Source of the DNA: Stutzerimonas stutzeri KOS6
GTDB taxonomy: Bacteria > Pseudomonadota > Gammaproteobacteria > Pseudomonadales > Pseudomonadaceae
Direction of reading: 5' to 3'
Assembly (NCBI RefSeq): GCF_000307775.2
Contig: NZ_KK020676.1
Location: 1,811,343 to 1,875,342 of the forward strand
DNA length: 64,000 nt
Part shown: positions 38,143 through 46,894 of the stretch, one piece after another
How the letters are laid out: every line of letters starts with the position of its first letter
How positions within the stretch are numbered: position 1 is the first letter of the stretch
Made by a program: the position numbers and the translations under genes
Notes under the pieces: generated by a model
Databases searched by the model: none
The model's input: only the letters and a program-made list of their open reading frames with translations
What the model was told of the DNA's origin: nothing

Positions 38143-38580
38143 ATGCCCACCTACAAAGCATTGCTGCTCAACGCCCTTTTCATTGGCAGCCTGGTCGGCT
38201 TCGATCAGAGCCAGGCAGCGGGCGACCTGACCCGTCGCACCCAGTCATTGCCGGATCTGCGCTTCGGCTCGCAAGAGAGCGACTATGCGGTCTCGCAGAA
38301 GGAGTATCAGCTCGAGACCGGCGTGGCCTACCAGCTCAAGGTGAGCTCCGACGGCCAGAAGGAGTGTGCCTTCCAGGCGCCCGAGTTCGCTCAGTCGATC
38401 TACCTGCGCAAGGTCGAAGCCGGCGGCGTGGAGATCAAGGCAATCACGCTGGTCGAGCTGGAGTTCGAGGACGTGGGCGAGGCGGAGATTTTCTTCCTGC
38501 CGATCAAGCCGGGTAGCTATCCGTTCTACTGCAAGGGCTTGCAGAGCAAGGGGATGGAAGGGCGGTTCGTGGTCAAGTGA
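38143..38580 (+). CDS. Cupredoxin-like periplasmic protein with altered metal ligands
   Basis: A 145-aa exported protein with a signal peptide to about residue 26 and a C-terminal cupredoxin-type beta-sandwich. The end FYCKG...GMEGRFVV places C130 and M138 at the exact Cys-to-Met spacing (8) of type 1 copper sites. The His expected at +3 after the Cys is Leu133, and the upstream ligand position has C75 (KECAFQAPEF) where copper proteins have His. A normal blue-copper centre is therefore unlikely; a Cys2-Met site or a structural role is possible. The start at 38143 has GAGG upstream. The kinase gene follows after 53 bp. Confidence 0.65.
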   Translation: MPTYKALLLNALFIGSLVGFDQSQAAGDLTRRTQSLPDLRFGSQESDYAVSQKEYQLETGVAYQLKVSSDGQKECAFQAPEFAQSIYLRKVEAGGVEIKAITLVELEFEDVGEAEIFFLPIKPGSYPFYCKGLQSKGMEGRFVVK

Positions 38581-38633
38581 GACGCCAGACAGGCTGAGCA
38601 CTCATCAGGTGTTGGCTGACGGAGATGACTGAG

Positions 38634-39896
38634 ATGTCCGCATTATGGCGAATCAATCTGCTGGTTACCCTGTTCTTCTCGCTGGTAACGGTAGTCTGCC
38701 TGGCGGTCCTGTTGCGTCAGGCCAGTCATGATGTGCAGCGCGAACTGAATGCGGCCGCCGCCGTGGTCGGCTATCTCGGCGAGATGGCCGAGCGCAATCC
38801 CGACTCGCTGCGCCCTGGCCTGACCGATAGCCTGCGCCATGTCCGCGTGCGCTGGCTGGCGGCAGAGGAACCGGCTGGCGACCCCGATCCAGCCTTCGGC
38901 GACTGGCTGAGCGCCTGGCTGTATCCCGCCGAGCAAGCGGCCCCCAGCGTATTGCGGCTGGCCAATGGTCAGCGACTGCAGATCAGCGTCGACCCTAGCG
39001 ACGAGGTCGAGGAGGTCCGCGATTCGCTGTTGCAGTTGCTGGTGTTGTTCGGCCTGGCGCTGCTGCTCTGTCTGCTGGCGATCCGCTGGGCGGTCCGCCC
39101 CGGCATGCGTGTGCTGAGCGAGTTGCTCGGCGCGCTGGTGCACATAGCCGATGGCAGGCTGCATACCCGGCTACCGTCCCATCGTTTCGTCGAAGCACGG
39201 CAACTGGCACAACGCTTCAACCATATGGCGGCCGCGCTCGAGGAAGCGCGAATCGACAACGACCGGCTGACCCAGGCGCTGCTCGCCCTGCAGGAACGCG
39301 AGCGCACCCGGCTTGCCCAGGCCTTGCACGACGACCTGGGGCAATACCTCGCCGGTATCCGCGCACGGGCCTGTCTGCTGCGGGTTCAGGCGGACAAGCC
39401 CGACGCCGTGCGGGAAACCGCGGCGCACCTTGAGCAGCACAGCCTCGACCTGCAGAACGGCTTTCGCCTGCTGGTGCGCGATCTGTATCCGGTGATGCTC
39501 GATCACCTGAGCCTGGAGGAGGCCCTCGGGCAGCTTGCCGATCAATGGCAGAACTCCCAGGGCATCGAATGCCGGGTTCAGCTGCATGGGGCGCTTCCCA
39601 TTCTGCCGATGGACGCCAAGCTGCACCTGTACCGCATGGTTCAGGAGGCGCTGACCAACGTTGCCCGCCATGCGCGTGCCACGCGGGTGAGGGTGCTGCT
39701 GCGTGGCGGGCGCAATGGGCTGCGCCTGCTGTTATGCGATGACGGCCATGGCCAGCCCCCCGAACGCGCGGGAGTGGGCCTGCGCTCGATGAGCGAACAT
39801 GCCCGTTGTCTTGGCGCCCGGCTGCGCGTGCGTCATCGCCCCGGCGCAGGCTGGACGCTTTTCCTCAAGCTGCCTCTGCAAGGAGCGACATCATGA
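38634..39896 (+). CDS. Sensor histidine kinase with LapD/MoxY-like input domain (PedS2-like)
   Basis: A 420-aa membrane kinase. It has a membrane segment (8-28), a periplasmic domain of about 110 residues in the LapD_MoxY_N style (QASHDVQRELNAAAAVVGYL), a second membrane segment near 130-150 and a HAMP. The HisKA_3 dimerisation motif LAQALHDDLGQYLAGIR has the phospho-His near 232, and a HATPase domain carries VQEALTNVARHA and GVGLRSM. In methylotrophs MoxY, and in P. putida PedS2, such kinases control quinoprotein dehydrogenases, PedS2 in response to lanthanides. The ATG at 38634 has GGAG at 9 nt. The stop overlaps the regulator start. Confidence 0.83.
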   Translation: MSALWRINLLVTLFFSLVTVVCLAVLLRQASHDVQRELNAAAAVVGYLGEMAERNPDSLRPGLTDSLRHVRVRWLAAEEPAGDPDPAFGDWLSAWLYPAEQAAPSVLRLANGQRLQISVDPSDEVEEVRDSLLQLLVLFGLALLLCLLAIRWAVRPGMRVLSELLGALVHIADGRLHTRLPSHRFVEARQLAQRFNHMAAALEEARIDNDRLTQALLALQERERTRLAQALHDDLGQYLAGIRARACLLRVQADKPDAVRETAAHLEQHSLDLQNGFRLLVRDLYPVMLDHLSLEEALGQLADQWQNSQGIECRVQLHGALPILPMDAKLHLYRMVQEALTNVARHARATRVRVLLRGGRNGLRLLLCDDGHGQPPERAGVGLRSMSEHARCLGARLRVRHRPGAGWTLFLKLPLQGATS

Positions 39897-40552
39897 AGAT
39901 CCTGCTGGTGGATGACCATGCGGTGGTGCGCCAGGGCTACGCCAGCCTGCTTACGGCCCTGCTCCCGGAAGTGCTCGTCAGCGAAGCGGCGAGTGGCGAG
40001 CAAGCGCTGCAACTGGTGCAGGAAAGCATCCCGAGCCTGGTGGTGCTGGATCTGGGGCTGCCCGGTATCAGCGGTCTGGAAACCTGCCGGAGGTTGCGGC
40101 AACGGTTGCCGCTGCTGCCGGTGCTGATCTTCAGCATGCACGACGAGCTGGCGCTGGTCCGCCAGGCGCTGGATGCCGGTGCCTCCGGCTATCTGACCAA
40201 GCGCTGCGCACCGGACGTGCTGGTCGAGGCGGTACGCAAGGTACTCGCCGGGCAGACCTTCATCGAACAGCCGCTGGCCACCGAGCTGGCCTGCCAGCGT
40301 CCTTCGCAGTCACCCATGAAAGGCCGGCTGGCCGAGATGACGCCGCGGGAGATGGAGATATTCATCATGCTCGCACGCGGTATCGGCAACCGTGAGATTG
40401 CCGAGCGGCTATGCATCAGCAGCAAGACCGTGTCGAACCATATGGCGTTGCTGAAGAGCAAGCTGGAGGTCAGCTCGCAGGCGGAGCTGGTGCACCTGGC
40501 CATCGACCAGGGATTGCTGCGCGTCGGCGAGCACATGCTTGCCCGAGCCTGA
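39893..40552 (+). CDS. LuxR-family response regulator (MoxX/PedR2-like)
   Basis: A 219-aa regulator with a receiver domain (D7-D8, phosphoacceptor D53, K103) and a C-terminal LuxR helix-turn-helix (EMTPREMEIFIMLARGIGNREIAERLCISSKTV). The ATG at 39893 follows AGGAG and overlaps the kinase stop by 4 nt, so the two are a cognate pair. The position between the transporter block and exaA matches PedR2 of P. putida. It is the natural candidate to bind the CGGGAA-N3-TTCCCG dyads nearby. Confidence 0.83.
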   Translation: MKILLVDDHAVVRQGYASLLTALLPEVLVSEAASGEQALQLVQESIPSLVVLDLGLPGISGLETCRRLRQRLPLLPVLIFSMHDELALVRQALDAGASGYLTKRCAPDVLVEAVRKVLAGQTFIEQPLATELACQRPSQSPMKGRLAEMTPREMEIFIMLARGIGNREIAERLCISSKTVSNHMALLKSKLEVSSQAELVHLAIDQGLLRVGEHMLARA

Positions 40553-40733
40553 AAGAGGCTTCGCCCTAGCGATTCAGTTCCTGCCCGCGCGCGATCAATA
40601 GCTCGAGTCGCTCGGCTGCAGCCCGTGCAGCCCCTGTCTGTCTATCCATCTCGTTGTGGCAACTGCCGGTGCATCTCCTTCGGACGTGCGTTGGTGGGCG
40701 GCTGGTCGTGTGCCTGCCAAAGTCTTGCTGCGA

Positions 40734-40748
40734 CCTAGTCCCTCGGTA
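40734..40748 (-). promoter_or_regulatory. TACC-type motif, minus orientation
   Basis: On the minus strand it reads TACCGAGGGACTAGG, matching 12 of 15 positions of the copy upstream of pedH (TACCAAGGGAGGAGG). It lies 22 bp before the first CGGGAA dyad of the TonB receptor promoter. Confidence 0.4.
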
Positions 40749-40770
40749 GTACAACCAATCGCTGGCCAAC

Positions 40771-40836
40771 CGGGAATTTTTCCCGACGAAGCCGGGATTT
40801 TTTCCCTGTCCGCGTTGCGCGGCGGGTTCCGATAAT
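40771..40836 (+). promoter_or_regulatory. Tandem CGGGAA-N3-TTCCCG dyads and -10 of the TonB receptor gene
   Basis: CGGGAATTTTTCCCG (40771-40785) and CGGGATTTTTTCCCT (40793-40807) start 22 bp apart, about two helical turns. The proximal copy ends 23 bp before GATAAT (40831-40836). There is no good -35 hexamer at the expected place, so an activator bound at the proximal dyad would substitute for it. Confidence 0.55.
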
Positions 40837-40946
40837 CGCCACCCGGCAGGTTGCCAGTGCGACCTCGGCCAGCGGAACCGGGAGCGCCCGCGCAGGTTGC
40901 TGGTGTCTCGCCCGGCCCGATTCGCCAACAAGAACAAGGAACACCC

Positions 40947-43247
40947 ATGCCGTACCAGCTTTGCTGTAGCGCGCTGACCCGGCGCACGCTGCTTTCCCTT
41001 GCCATCACCGGCCTCGTGCCTGGCCTGGTCCATGCGCAGGAGCCTCTCGTCCTCGGCGCCGATGAGGTGATCGCCACCACGCCGCTACCCGGCATCGAGC
41101 TGCCGAAGGATCAGGTCCCGGCCAATATCCAGACACTGGATGCCGAACACCTGCGCCAACTGGGCGGCCAGTCTCTCGCCGAAAAGCTGCAGCGTGGCAT
41201 GCCCAGCATCAACGTCAACGAGATTCAGGGCAATCCTTACCAGGCCGACCTCAATTATCGCGGCTTTACCGCTTCGCCGCTGCTGGGTACGCCCCAGGGA
41301 CTTTCGGTTTTTCTCGACGGCGTGCGGGTCAACGAAGCGTTCGGCGACGTGGTGCACTGGGACCTGATCCCCAATACCGCCATCGCCAGCATGGCACTGG
41401 TGCCGGGCTCCAATCCGCTGTACGGCCTGAATACCCTGGGTGGCGCGCTGGCGCTGCAAACCAAGCGCGGCGATACGCATCCGGGTGGCGCGGCAGAAGT
41501 CTATGGCGGATCGTTCGGGCGCCAGGGCGGCTCGGTGGAGCATGGTGGCAAACACGAGGAGTTTTCCTGGTACCTGGCGGCCGAGGGCATGGACGAGGAT
41601 GGCTGGCGCGACCATTCGCCATCCGAGGTTCGGCAGTTGTTCGGCAAGTTCGCCTGGACCACGGACAGCACCGATGTGGCGCTGACCCTGGCCCACGCCG
41701 ACAACGACCTGATCGGCAACGGCCTGATCCCCGAGAGCATGCACGACCAGAAACGTGAGGCCATCTTTACCCATCCCGACCAGACCGAGAACCGCAGCCA
41801 TCTGATGGCCCTGACCGCCAGCCACTGGCTGAACGATGCCGATCGCCTGTCCGGCACCGTTTACCTGCGGCGCACCCGCACCGCGACCCTCAACGGCGAC
41901 GGCAACGACGAGTATGAAGAGGAATATGAGCAATGGGAAAATGGCGGCTTCGTCGGCGCAGGTCCCGAAAGTGGTGTGCTCAATCGCACGCGAACCGCGC
42001 AGCGGGCCTACGGTCTGGCACTGCAGTGGGCGCGCGCCGCCGGTGCGCACCAGTTCGCCTTCGGCCTCAGCCATGACAACACCCGCGCCAGCTTCCAGCA
42101 GAGCGAGCAGGGCGGCGAGCTGACTGACGACCGCGGTATCCTCGCCACCGACGACGAGGAGCAGGCGAACCGTCTGCTGGGTCGCACCCGCACGTCCAGT
42201 CTTTATGCCACCGACACCTGGTCACTGAGCGATGATCTGCAGCTCACCGGCTCGCTGCGCTACAACCGAACCCGTGTGGTCAATACCGACCGCATGGGGG
42301 ATGCACTCAACGGCGACTTCACTTATCGCAAGCTCAACCCCGCATTGGGTTTTGCCTGGCAGTTGCAACCCGCGGTGGCAGTCTACGGTGGCTTTTCACA
42401 GGGCAACCGGGCGCCGACGCCGATCGAGCTGGGCTGCGCTGACCCGCAAAACCCCTGCAGCCTGCCCAACGCCATGGCTGCCGATCCCTTCCTCGAGCAG
42501 GTCGTGACCCGCACCCTGGAATTCGGCTTGCGCGGCGAGCTGGCAGGCGGCACGCGCTGGAACGCCACGGCCTTCCGCAGCATGAACCATGACGACCTGC
42601 TGTTCGTTGGCACGGGCGGCAGCATGGGCTACTTCACCAACTTCGGGCGCACCCGGCGCCAGGGGATCGAGCTGGGGCTCTCCGGGGCACAAGGTCCGTT
42701 CGATTGGCGGGTGGACTACACCTATCTGCATGCGACCTTCCGCTCTTCGGCCTGCATCCTGGCGGAGAACAACAGTACCGAAGGCGAGGGTGGCTGCCCC
42801 GATGACGAGATTCGCGTCAACAGCGGCGACTACCTGCCAGGGCTGCCGAAGCACAACCTGAAGCTGGGTCTGGACTGGCACATCAATGATCGGCTGCGCG
42901 TCGGCACCAGCGTGCTGGCCTATTCGTCGCAGTATGTGCGCGGCAACGAGAACAATCGTCACCAGGCCAATGACGAGCTCGAGGGCAGTGGCAAGCTTGC
43001 CGGTTATGCGGTGGTGAACCTGAGCGCCGATTACCGTTTTGCCCGCGACTGGACGCTGTTCGGGCGGGTCGACAATCTGTTCGACAGGCGTTATGCCACC
43101 GGGGGAGCGCTGGCCGAGAACCCCTTCGTCGGGGCAGGCAGTGCCTTCGAATCGGATCCGGACGAGTGGCGCCACGAGCAATTCATCGCCCCCGGTGCCC
43201 CACGGGCGGGTTGGGTGGGCGTGCGTTATCGCTGGGATGCGCTATAA
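40947..43247 (+). CDS. TonB-dependent outer-membrane receptor, candidate lanthanide/metal-chelate importer
   Basis: A 766-aa outer-membrane receptor with a signal peptide (LLSLAITGLVPGLVHA), a plug domain (about 45-165, with FLDGVRVNEAFGD and NPLYGLNTLGGALAL) and a 22-stranded barrel ending in the aromatic-containing WVGVRYRWDAL. There is no N-terminal signalling domain. Predicted outer loops are rich in acid, notably DEYEEEYEQWE near residue 325 and a Cys/Asp/Glu-rich loop near 610-625. It lies inside the quinoprotein cluster and shares its promoter dyads with exaA. Import of a lanthanide or other metal complex is therefore inferred, not shown. AAGGA lies 7 nt before the ATG. Confidence 0.85.
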   Translation: MPYQLCCSALTRRTLLSLAITGLVPGLVHAQEPLVLGADEVIATTPLPGIELPKDQVPANIQTLDAEHLRQLGGQSLAEKLQRGMPSINVNEIQGNPYQADLNYRGFTASPLLGTPQGLSVFLDGVRVNEAFGDVVHWDLIPNTAIASMALVPGSNPLYGLNTLGGALALQTKRGDTHPGGAAEVYGGSFGRQGGSVEHGGKHEEFSWYLAAEGMDEDGWRDHSPSEVRQLFGKFAWTTDSTDVALTLAHADNDLIGNGLIPESMHDQKREAIFTHPDQTENRSHLMALTASHWLNDADRLSGTVYLRRTRTATLNGDGNDEYEEEYEQWENGGFVGAGPESGVLNRTRTAQRAYGLALQWARAAGAHQFAFGLSHDNTRASFQQSEQGGELTDDRGILATDDEEQANRLLGRTRTSSLYATDTWSLSDDLQLTGSLRYNRTRVVNTDRMGDALNGDFTYRKLNPALGFAWQLQPAVAVYGGFSQGNRAPTPIELGCADPQNPCSLPNAMAADPFLEQVVTRTLEFGLRGELAGGTRWNATAFRSMNHDDLLFVGTGGSMGYFTNFGRTRRQGIELGLSGAQGPFDWRVDYTYLHATFRSSACILAENNSTEGEGGCPDDEIRVNSGDYLPGLPKHNLKLGLDWHINDRLRVGTSVLAYSSQYVRGNENNRHQANDELEGSGKLAGYAVVNLSADYRFARDWTLFGRVDNLFDRRYATGGALAENPFVGAGSAFESDPDEWRHEQFIAPGAPRAGWVGVRYRWDAL

Positions 43248-43262
43248 CCCGGCGTCGTCATG

Positions 43263-43298
43263 CCCATGCCGAGCCCCGCTGCCCGGCATGGGTTTTTT
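43263..43298 (+). terminator. Rho-independent terminator of the TonB receptor gene
   Basis: A 9-bp stem CCCATGCCG / CGGCATGGG with a 12-nt loop is followed by six T residues. It lies 15 nt beyond the receptor stop, so the receptor is probably transcribed alone. Confidence 0.9.
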
Positions 43299-43498
43299 CC
43301 TCTGGCGGGCGGTAGGGGCGAGGCGAACGTCCTGTCCTGTATGGGGCTGCTGACGTGAAATAGTCACGGCAAATTGGCTATGCTGGCGAGCTTGGTCGTC
43401 TTCACCGACGGCACCACAGGAGCCCGCATGACTCGTTCCGCTGCAATCGCTTGTGCCTTCCGATCGCCGCATGCCGCGTCCGGCGCCGGGCGCTGAGC

Positions 43499-44662
43499 AT
43501 GCCGTCACGTCTGCGCATCGTTCTCGCGCTCGGCAGCGCGCAAACCCTGGCCTGGGGCTCGACCTATTACCTGCCGGCGATTCTTGCCGAGCCGATGGCG
43601 CGCGAGCTGGGTCTTTCCACCGGCAACGTATTCGCCGCGTTTTCCCTGGCCCTGATCGTCACGGCCGTCCTCGGCCCGCTCTCCGGCAAGCGCATCGACC
43701 ATCACGGTGGTCGTGATGTACTGGCGCTTTCCAGCATCGTCTTCGCGGCCGGGCTGGCGACGCTCGGGCTTGCCAGCGGCCCGCTGATGCTCTGGCTCGG
43801 CTGGCTGGTGATCGGCATCGGCATGGCGCTGGGGCTCTACGAGTCGGCATTCTCGACCCTGACCGGCATCTACGGCCGTGATGCGCGCGGTGCGATCACC
43901 GGCATCACCTTGCTTGCCGGCTTCGCCAGTACCGTATGCTGGCCGATTACCGGCTGGCTGGATGCCGAGTACGGCTGGCGTGCGACCTGCCTGGTCTGGG
44001 CGGGTGCGCATATCGTCCTCGGCCTGCCGCTGAACCGGCTGCTGATTCCCGTCGGTGTGCAGGCCGCACCGCCGGCAGCGGTGCAACCGCCGGAGCAGGC
44101 GCCTGCCGGTTCCGGCCTGACCATGGGCCTTCTGGCGTTCGTCTTCGCTGCCACCTGGTTCACCAGTACGGCGATGGCCGCGCACCTGCCGCGGTTGCTG
44201 CAGGAGTCCGGGCTGTCGGCCGCGGCGGCCATCGGCGTTGCGGCTTTGGTTGGGCCGGCCCAGGTTGGCGCACGCTGCCTGGAGTTCATCCTGCTGCAGC
44301 GATTTCACCCATTGCTTTCGGCGCGGCTGGCGGCCATCGCGCACCCGATCGGCGCCGCCGGCATCATGCTGTTCGGCGCGCCGGCGACCACCACGTTCGC
44401 GCTGTTGCATGGTGGTGGCAATGGCATCCTGACTATCGCCAAAGGCACCTTGCCGCTGGCAATCTTCGGCCCGCATGGCTACGGCCTGCGCCAGGGTTTG
44501 CTGATGGTGCCGGCACGCTTTGCCCAGGCCTTTTCGCCCTTCGTATTCGCACTGTTGATCGATGACTTCGGCACGCGTGCGCTGTGGCTATCGGCGGCTC
44601 TGGGCGTGCTGGCCTACCTTGCGCTGTCGCTATTGCAGCGCACGGCGCGCGGGCTCGGTTGA
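43499..44662 (+). CDS. Major facilitator superfamily transporter
   Basis: A 387-aa inner-membrane protein with about 12 membrane segments and the MFS loop motif GPLSGKRIDHHGGRDVL between segments 2 and 3. The two halves are joined by a Pro/Ala-rich linker (VQAAPPAAVQPPEQAPAGSG, about 190-210). The substrate is unknown. It could be an alcohol, an acid or unrelated. The ATG at 43499 is chosen by homology of the first membrane segment, although the ribosome-binding site is weak. It is convergent with the exonuclease gene. Confidence 0.75.
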   Translation: MPSRLRIVLALGSAQTLAWGSTYYLPAILAEPMARELGLSTGNVFAAFSLALIVTAVLGPLSGKRIDHHGGRDVLALSSIVFAAGLATLGLASGPLMLWLGWLVIGIGMALGLYESAFSTLTGIYGRDARGAITGITLLAGFASTVCWPITGWLDAEYGWRATCLVWAGAHIVLGLPLNRLLIPVGVQAAPPAAVQPPEQAPAGSGLTMGLLAFVFAATWFTSTAMAAHLPRLLQESGLSAAAAIGVAALVGPAQVGARCLEFILLQRFHPLLSARLAAIAHPIGAAGIMLFGAPATTTFALLHGGGNGILTIAKGTLPLAIFGPHGYGLRQGLLMVPARFAQAFSPFVFALLIDDFGTRALWLSAALGVLAYLALSLLQRTARGLG

Positions 44663-44671
44663 GACGTCTCG

Positions 44672-45310
44672 TCAGGCGCCTGTCGCGGCGACCAGCAGCA
44701 TCTGCCGTTGCACGCGGTCCAGTCCGAGGAAGACCCGAAGCGCGGCATAGGCATCGTTTGCCGCATAGGCTCGCTGGGCCTCGCTCAGTACCGCGTTCGC
44801 CCAGTTCGAAGTGGCCACGCGGCGCGACTTGTGCAGCCGGCTGGCGAGTATGCCGGCGACCGCCCCGCGCAGGCCGACCTGGCCCTTCCGGCCCTGATAG
44901 CGCAGGGCCGTGCCAAGGTCGATATAGGAATGCAATTCGATGCCCAGCCTGTTGCGCAGTCGACTGCGGTCCGATTTCAAGCCAAAACCGATCTTCACCA
45001 CATCCGGCGCTTGCAGCACTTCGCGTGTTGCCTCCAGGCAGCCCGGCACGCCGACCTGGAACAGATAGGCCTGGTCGGTCGTGGCGAACTGGACCAGGTG
45101 TGGGCCGCTGGATGCTTCGCCGACCCTGAAGGTCGGTTTGGATTCGGTGTCGAAGCCGACGCAAGGGCATTCGCGGATACTGGCGATGGCCGCGGCGAAC
45201 TCGGTTGCGCTGGCAGGCATGACGATGCGATCGCTTGCCAGTCCTTGGAATGGCGGCAGCGCATCGATGTCCTGGCGCTGGGCAATATGGATGGCCGGCG
45301 CCTGGCTCAA
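44672..45310 (-). CDS. Stand-alone 3'-5' exonuclease, DEDD (RNase D-like) family
   Basis: A protein of about 212 aa with the DEDD exonuclease domain: Exo I GFDTESKP (D-x-E), Exo II around KIGFGLKSD, and Exo III with NWANAVLSEAQRAYAANDAYAAL. It has no HRDC domain, so it is shorter than RNase D. Substrate (DNA or RNA) is unknown. I prefer the TTG at 45310, which has GAGGTG 6 nt upstream. The GTG at 45319 lacks a ribosome-binding site. It has no evident link to the surrounding quinoprotein genes. Confidence 0.75.
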   Translation of the reverse strand: MSQAPAIHIAQRQDIDALPPFQGLASDRIVMPASATEFAAAIASIRECPCVGFDTESKPTFRVGEASSGPHLVQFATTDQAYLFQVGVPGCLEATREVLQAPDVVKIGFGLKSDRSRLRNRLGIELHSYIDLGTALRYQGRKGQVGLRGAVAGILASRLHKSRRVATSNWANAVLSEAQRAYAANDAYAALRVFLGLDRVQRQMLLVAATGA

Positions 45311-45428
45311 TCGGTACACCTCGCAAAACCAGAGCTTGCGGCGCGAATGCCGGCACGGTGTGTCATGCCACCGCTAGCCGGCTCGCTCGGCGCGCTGTCG
45401 CGGGCGAGCGCCGGATCGGCGCAGGCCC

Positions 45429-46745
45429 TCATGTCTTCAGCTGGCTGGAGAACTGCCCGACGGCCCGGACCACACGCTTGGCACCGTCCTGAATCTCGAC
45501 GATCACCGCACCGGCCTGGTTGGCGAATTCCTGCCCCTGTTCGGCTTGCTCGCGGCTGGCCGACATGCTGTGCACGGCGGCCTGCGCCAGATCCTGGTTC
45601 TCCTGCACGACGCCAACGATTTCTTCGGCGGCCTTGCTGGTGCGGGCGGCCAGCTGGCGTACTTCATCGGCAACCACGGCGAAACCACGGCCCTGGTCGC
45701 CGGCCCTGGCCGCTTCGATGGCAGCGTTGAGCGCCAGCAGGTTGGTCTGGTCGGCGATGCTGCTGATGGTCTTGAGGATTGCGCTGATCAGCTGCGATTG
45801 CTGGTCCAGTGCCTCGATGCCCTGCGCAGCCTCCTGCACCTGTTCAGCGATGCGATGCATCACGTCGACCGTCTGCTGGACCACCTGCGCGCCGCGCTGG
45901 GCGCTGAGATCGGTACGCTGCGAAGTCTCGTAGGCAATGGTCGCGGCTTCGGCGACGGCCAGTTCACGGTTGACCTGGTCAGTGATGACGGTCGCGAACT
46001 TGATGATCTTGTACAGCTTGCCGTAGGCATCGTAGACCGGGTTGTAGGACGCTTCCAGCCAGACCGTTCTGCCCTGGGCGTCGATGCGCTTGAAGCGATC
46101 GGCAATATATTCGCCGCGGTTCAGGCGGGCCCAGAACTCCTGGTAGGCCGGCGATTCGGCCTCCTCGCGCTCACAGAACATGCGGTGGTGCTTGCCCTGG
46201 ATCTGCTCGAGGCGATAACCCATGCCATCGAGAAAGGCGTCGTTCGCCTTGAGCATATGCCCCTGGAGATCGAACTCGATCACCGCCGTTGAGCGCAACA
46301 GCGCTTTGACCAGGCTTTCGTACTCGCGGGAGCTCTCGATAGTGCGGGTCAGGTTGGTGGCACATAACACGAACTGCTGCAGCGTACCGTTCGGGGCCTT
46401 GATCGGTTGCCAGATCGAGCGTAGCCAGGCTTCCTGGCCATCGACCCGCAGCATGCGGAACGCGCCATTGGTGTGTTCGCCGCGCTGCATGGCGGTCTTC
46501 AGGCGAGCGTAGTTCGGCTCGTTCCTGAACTGCTGACCGAAAAAGTCGTCCACCGAGCGACCGACGATGTCTTCCCGACGATAGCCCATTTCGCTGAGAA
46601 ACGGCTCGTTGGCGTACTGGATGCGTCCTTGCTGGTCCAGCTCCAGAACCATCATCTCCCTGTAAAACGAGTCCCGGATCTGCCGGTTGATCGCGACTTC
46701 CTCGCGCAGCTCTGCCAGTTCCCGTTTGAGGTGCTTGTTGAACAT
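45429..46745 (-). CDS. Soluble PAS-PAS methyl-accepting chemotaxis protein (BdlA-like)
   Basis: A 438-aa protein without membrane segments. It has an N-terminal helix, PAS1 (about 25-135), PAS2 (about 145-260, with QPIKAPNG and [11 protein letters not shown]-type ends), then a short MCP signalling domain with the conserved tip [20 protein letters not shown]. The layout matches BdlA of P. aeruginosa, which links a cytoplasmic signal to biofilm dispersal, and also Aer-like receptors. I use the ATG at 46745, where the family starts. An ATG at 46760 would add five residues. The ligand or cofactor (haem or flavin) cannot be told. Confidence 0.8.
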   Translation of the reverse strand: MFNKHLKRELAELREEVAINRQIRDSFYREMMVLELDQQGRIQYANEPFLSEMGYRREDIVGRSVDDFFGQQFRNEPNYARLKTAMQRGEHTNGAFRMLRVDGQEAWLRSIWQPIKAPNGTLQQFVLCATNLTRTIESSREYESLVKALLRSTAVIEFDLQGHMLKANDAFLDGMGYRLEQIQGKHHRMFCEREEAESPAYQEFWARLNRGEYIADRFKRIDAQGRTVWLEASYNPVYDAYGKLYKIIKFATVITDQVNRELAVAEAATIAYETSQRTDLSAQRGAQVVQQTVDVMHRIAEQVQEAAQGIEALDQQSQLISAILKTISSIADQTNLLALNAAIEAARAGDQGRGFAVVADEVRQLAARTSKAAEEIVGVVQENQDLAQAAVHSMSASREQAEQGQEFANQAGAVIVEIQDGAKRVVRAVGQFSSQLKT

Positions 46746-46894
46746 CGTGTCGGCATCCATTGTGAGGCAAGATCGCCCATTATCTGGATCGGCGCCAGAA
46801 GGCAATTCGTGAGTCCGCAGTGGAGAAGATTATCCAATTGCCTCGATAGTTTGGATCAATGAATGCGCTCAGGCTACCCCGGGCGTGGCAGGAC

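Larger units (their letters stand above)
40553..40946. other. 394-bp promoter region of the TonB-dependent receptor
   Basis: No gene is supported. From left to right it holds the inverted TACC motif (40734-40748), two tandem CGGGAW-N3-TTCCCK dyads (40771-40785 and 40793-40807) and GATAAT (40831-40836) as a likely -10. The untranslated leader would be about 100 nt. Confidence 0.55.

Noticed and set aside
44433..45356. Minus-strand frame of 307 codons over the MFS/exonuclease junction
   Set aside because: It overlaps the better-supported exonuclease frame and the end of the MFS gene, and its composition is that of a shadow.
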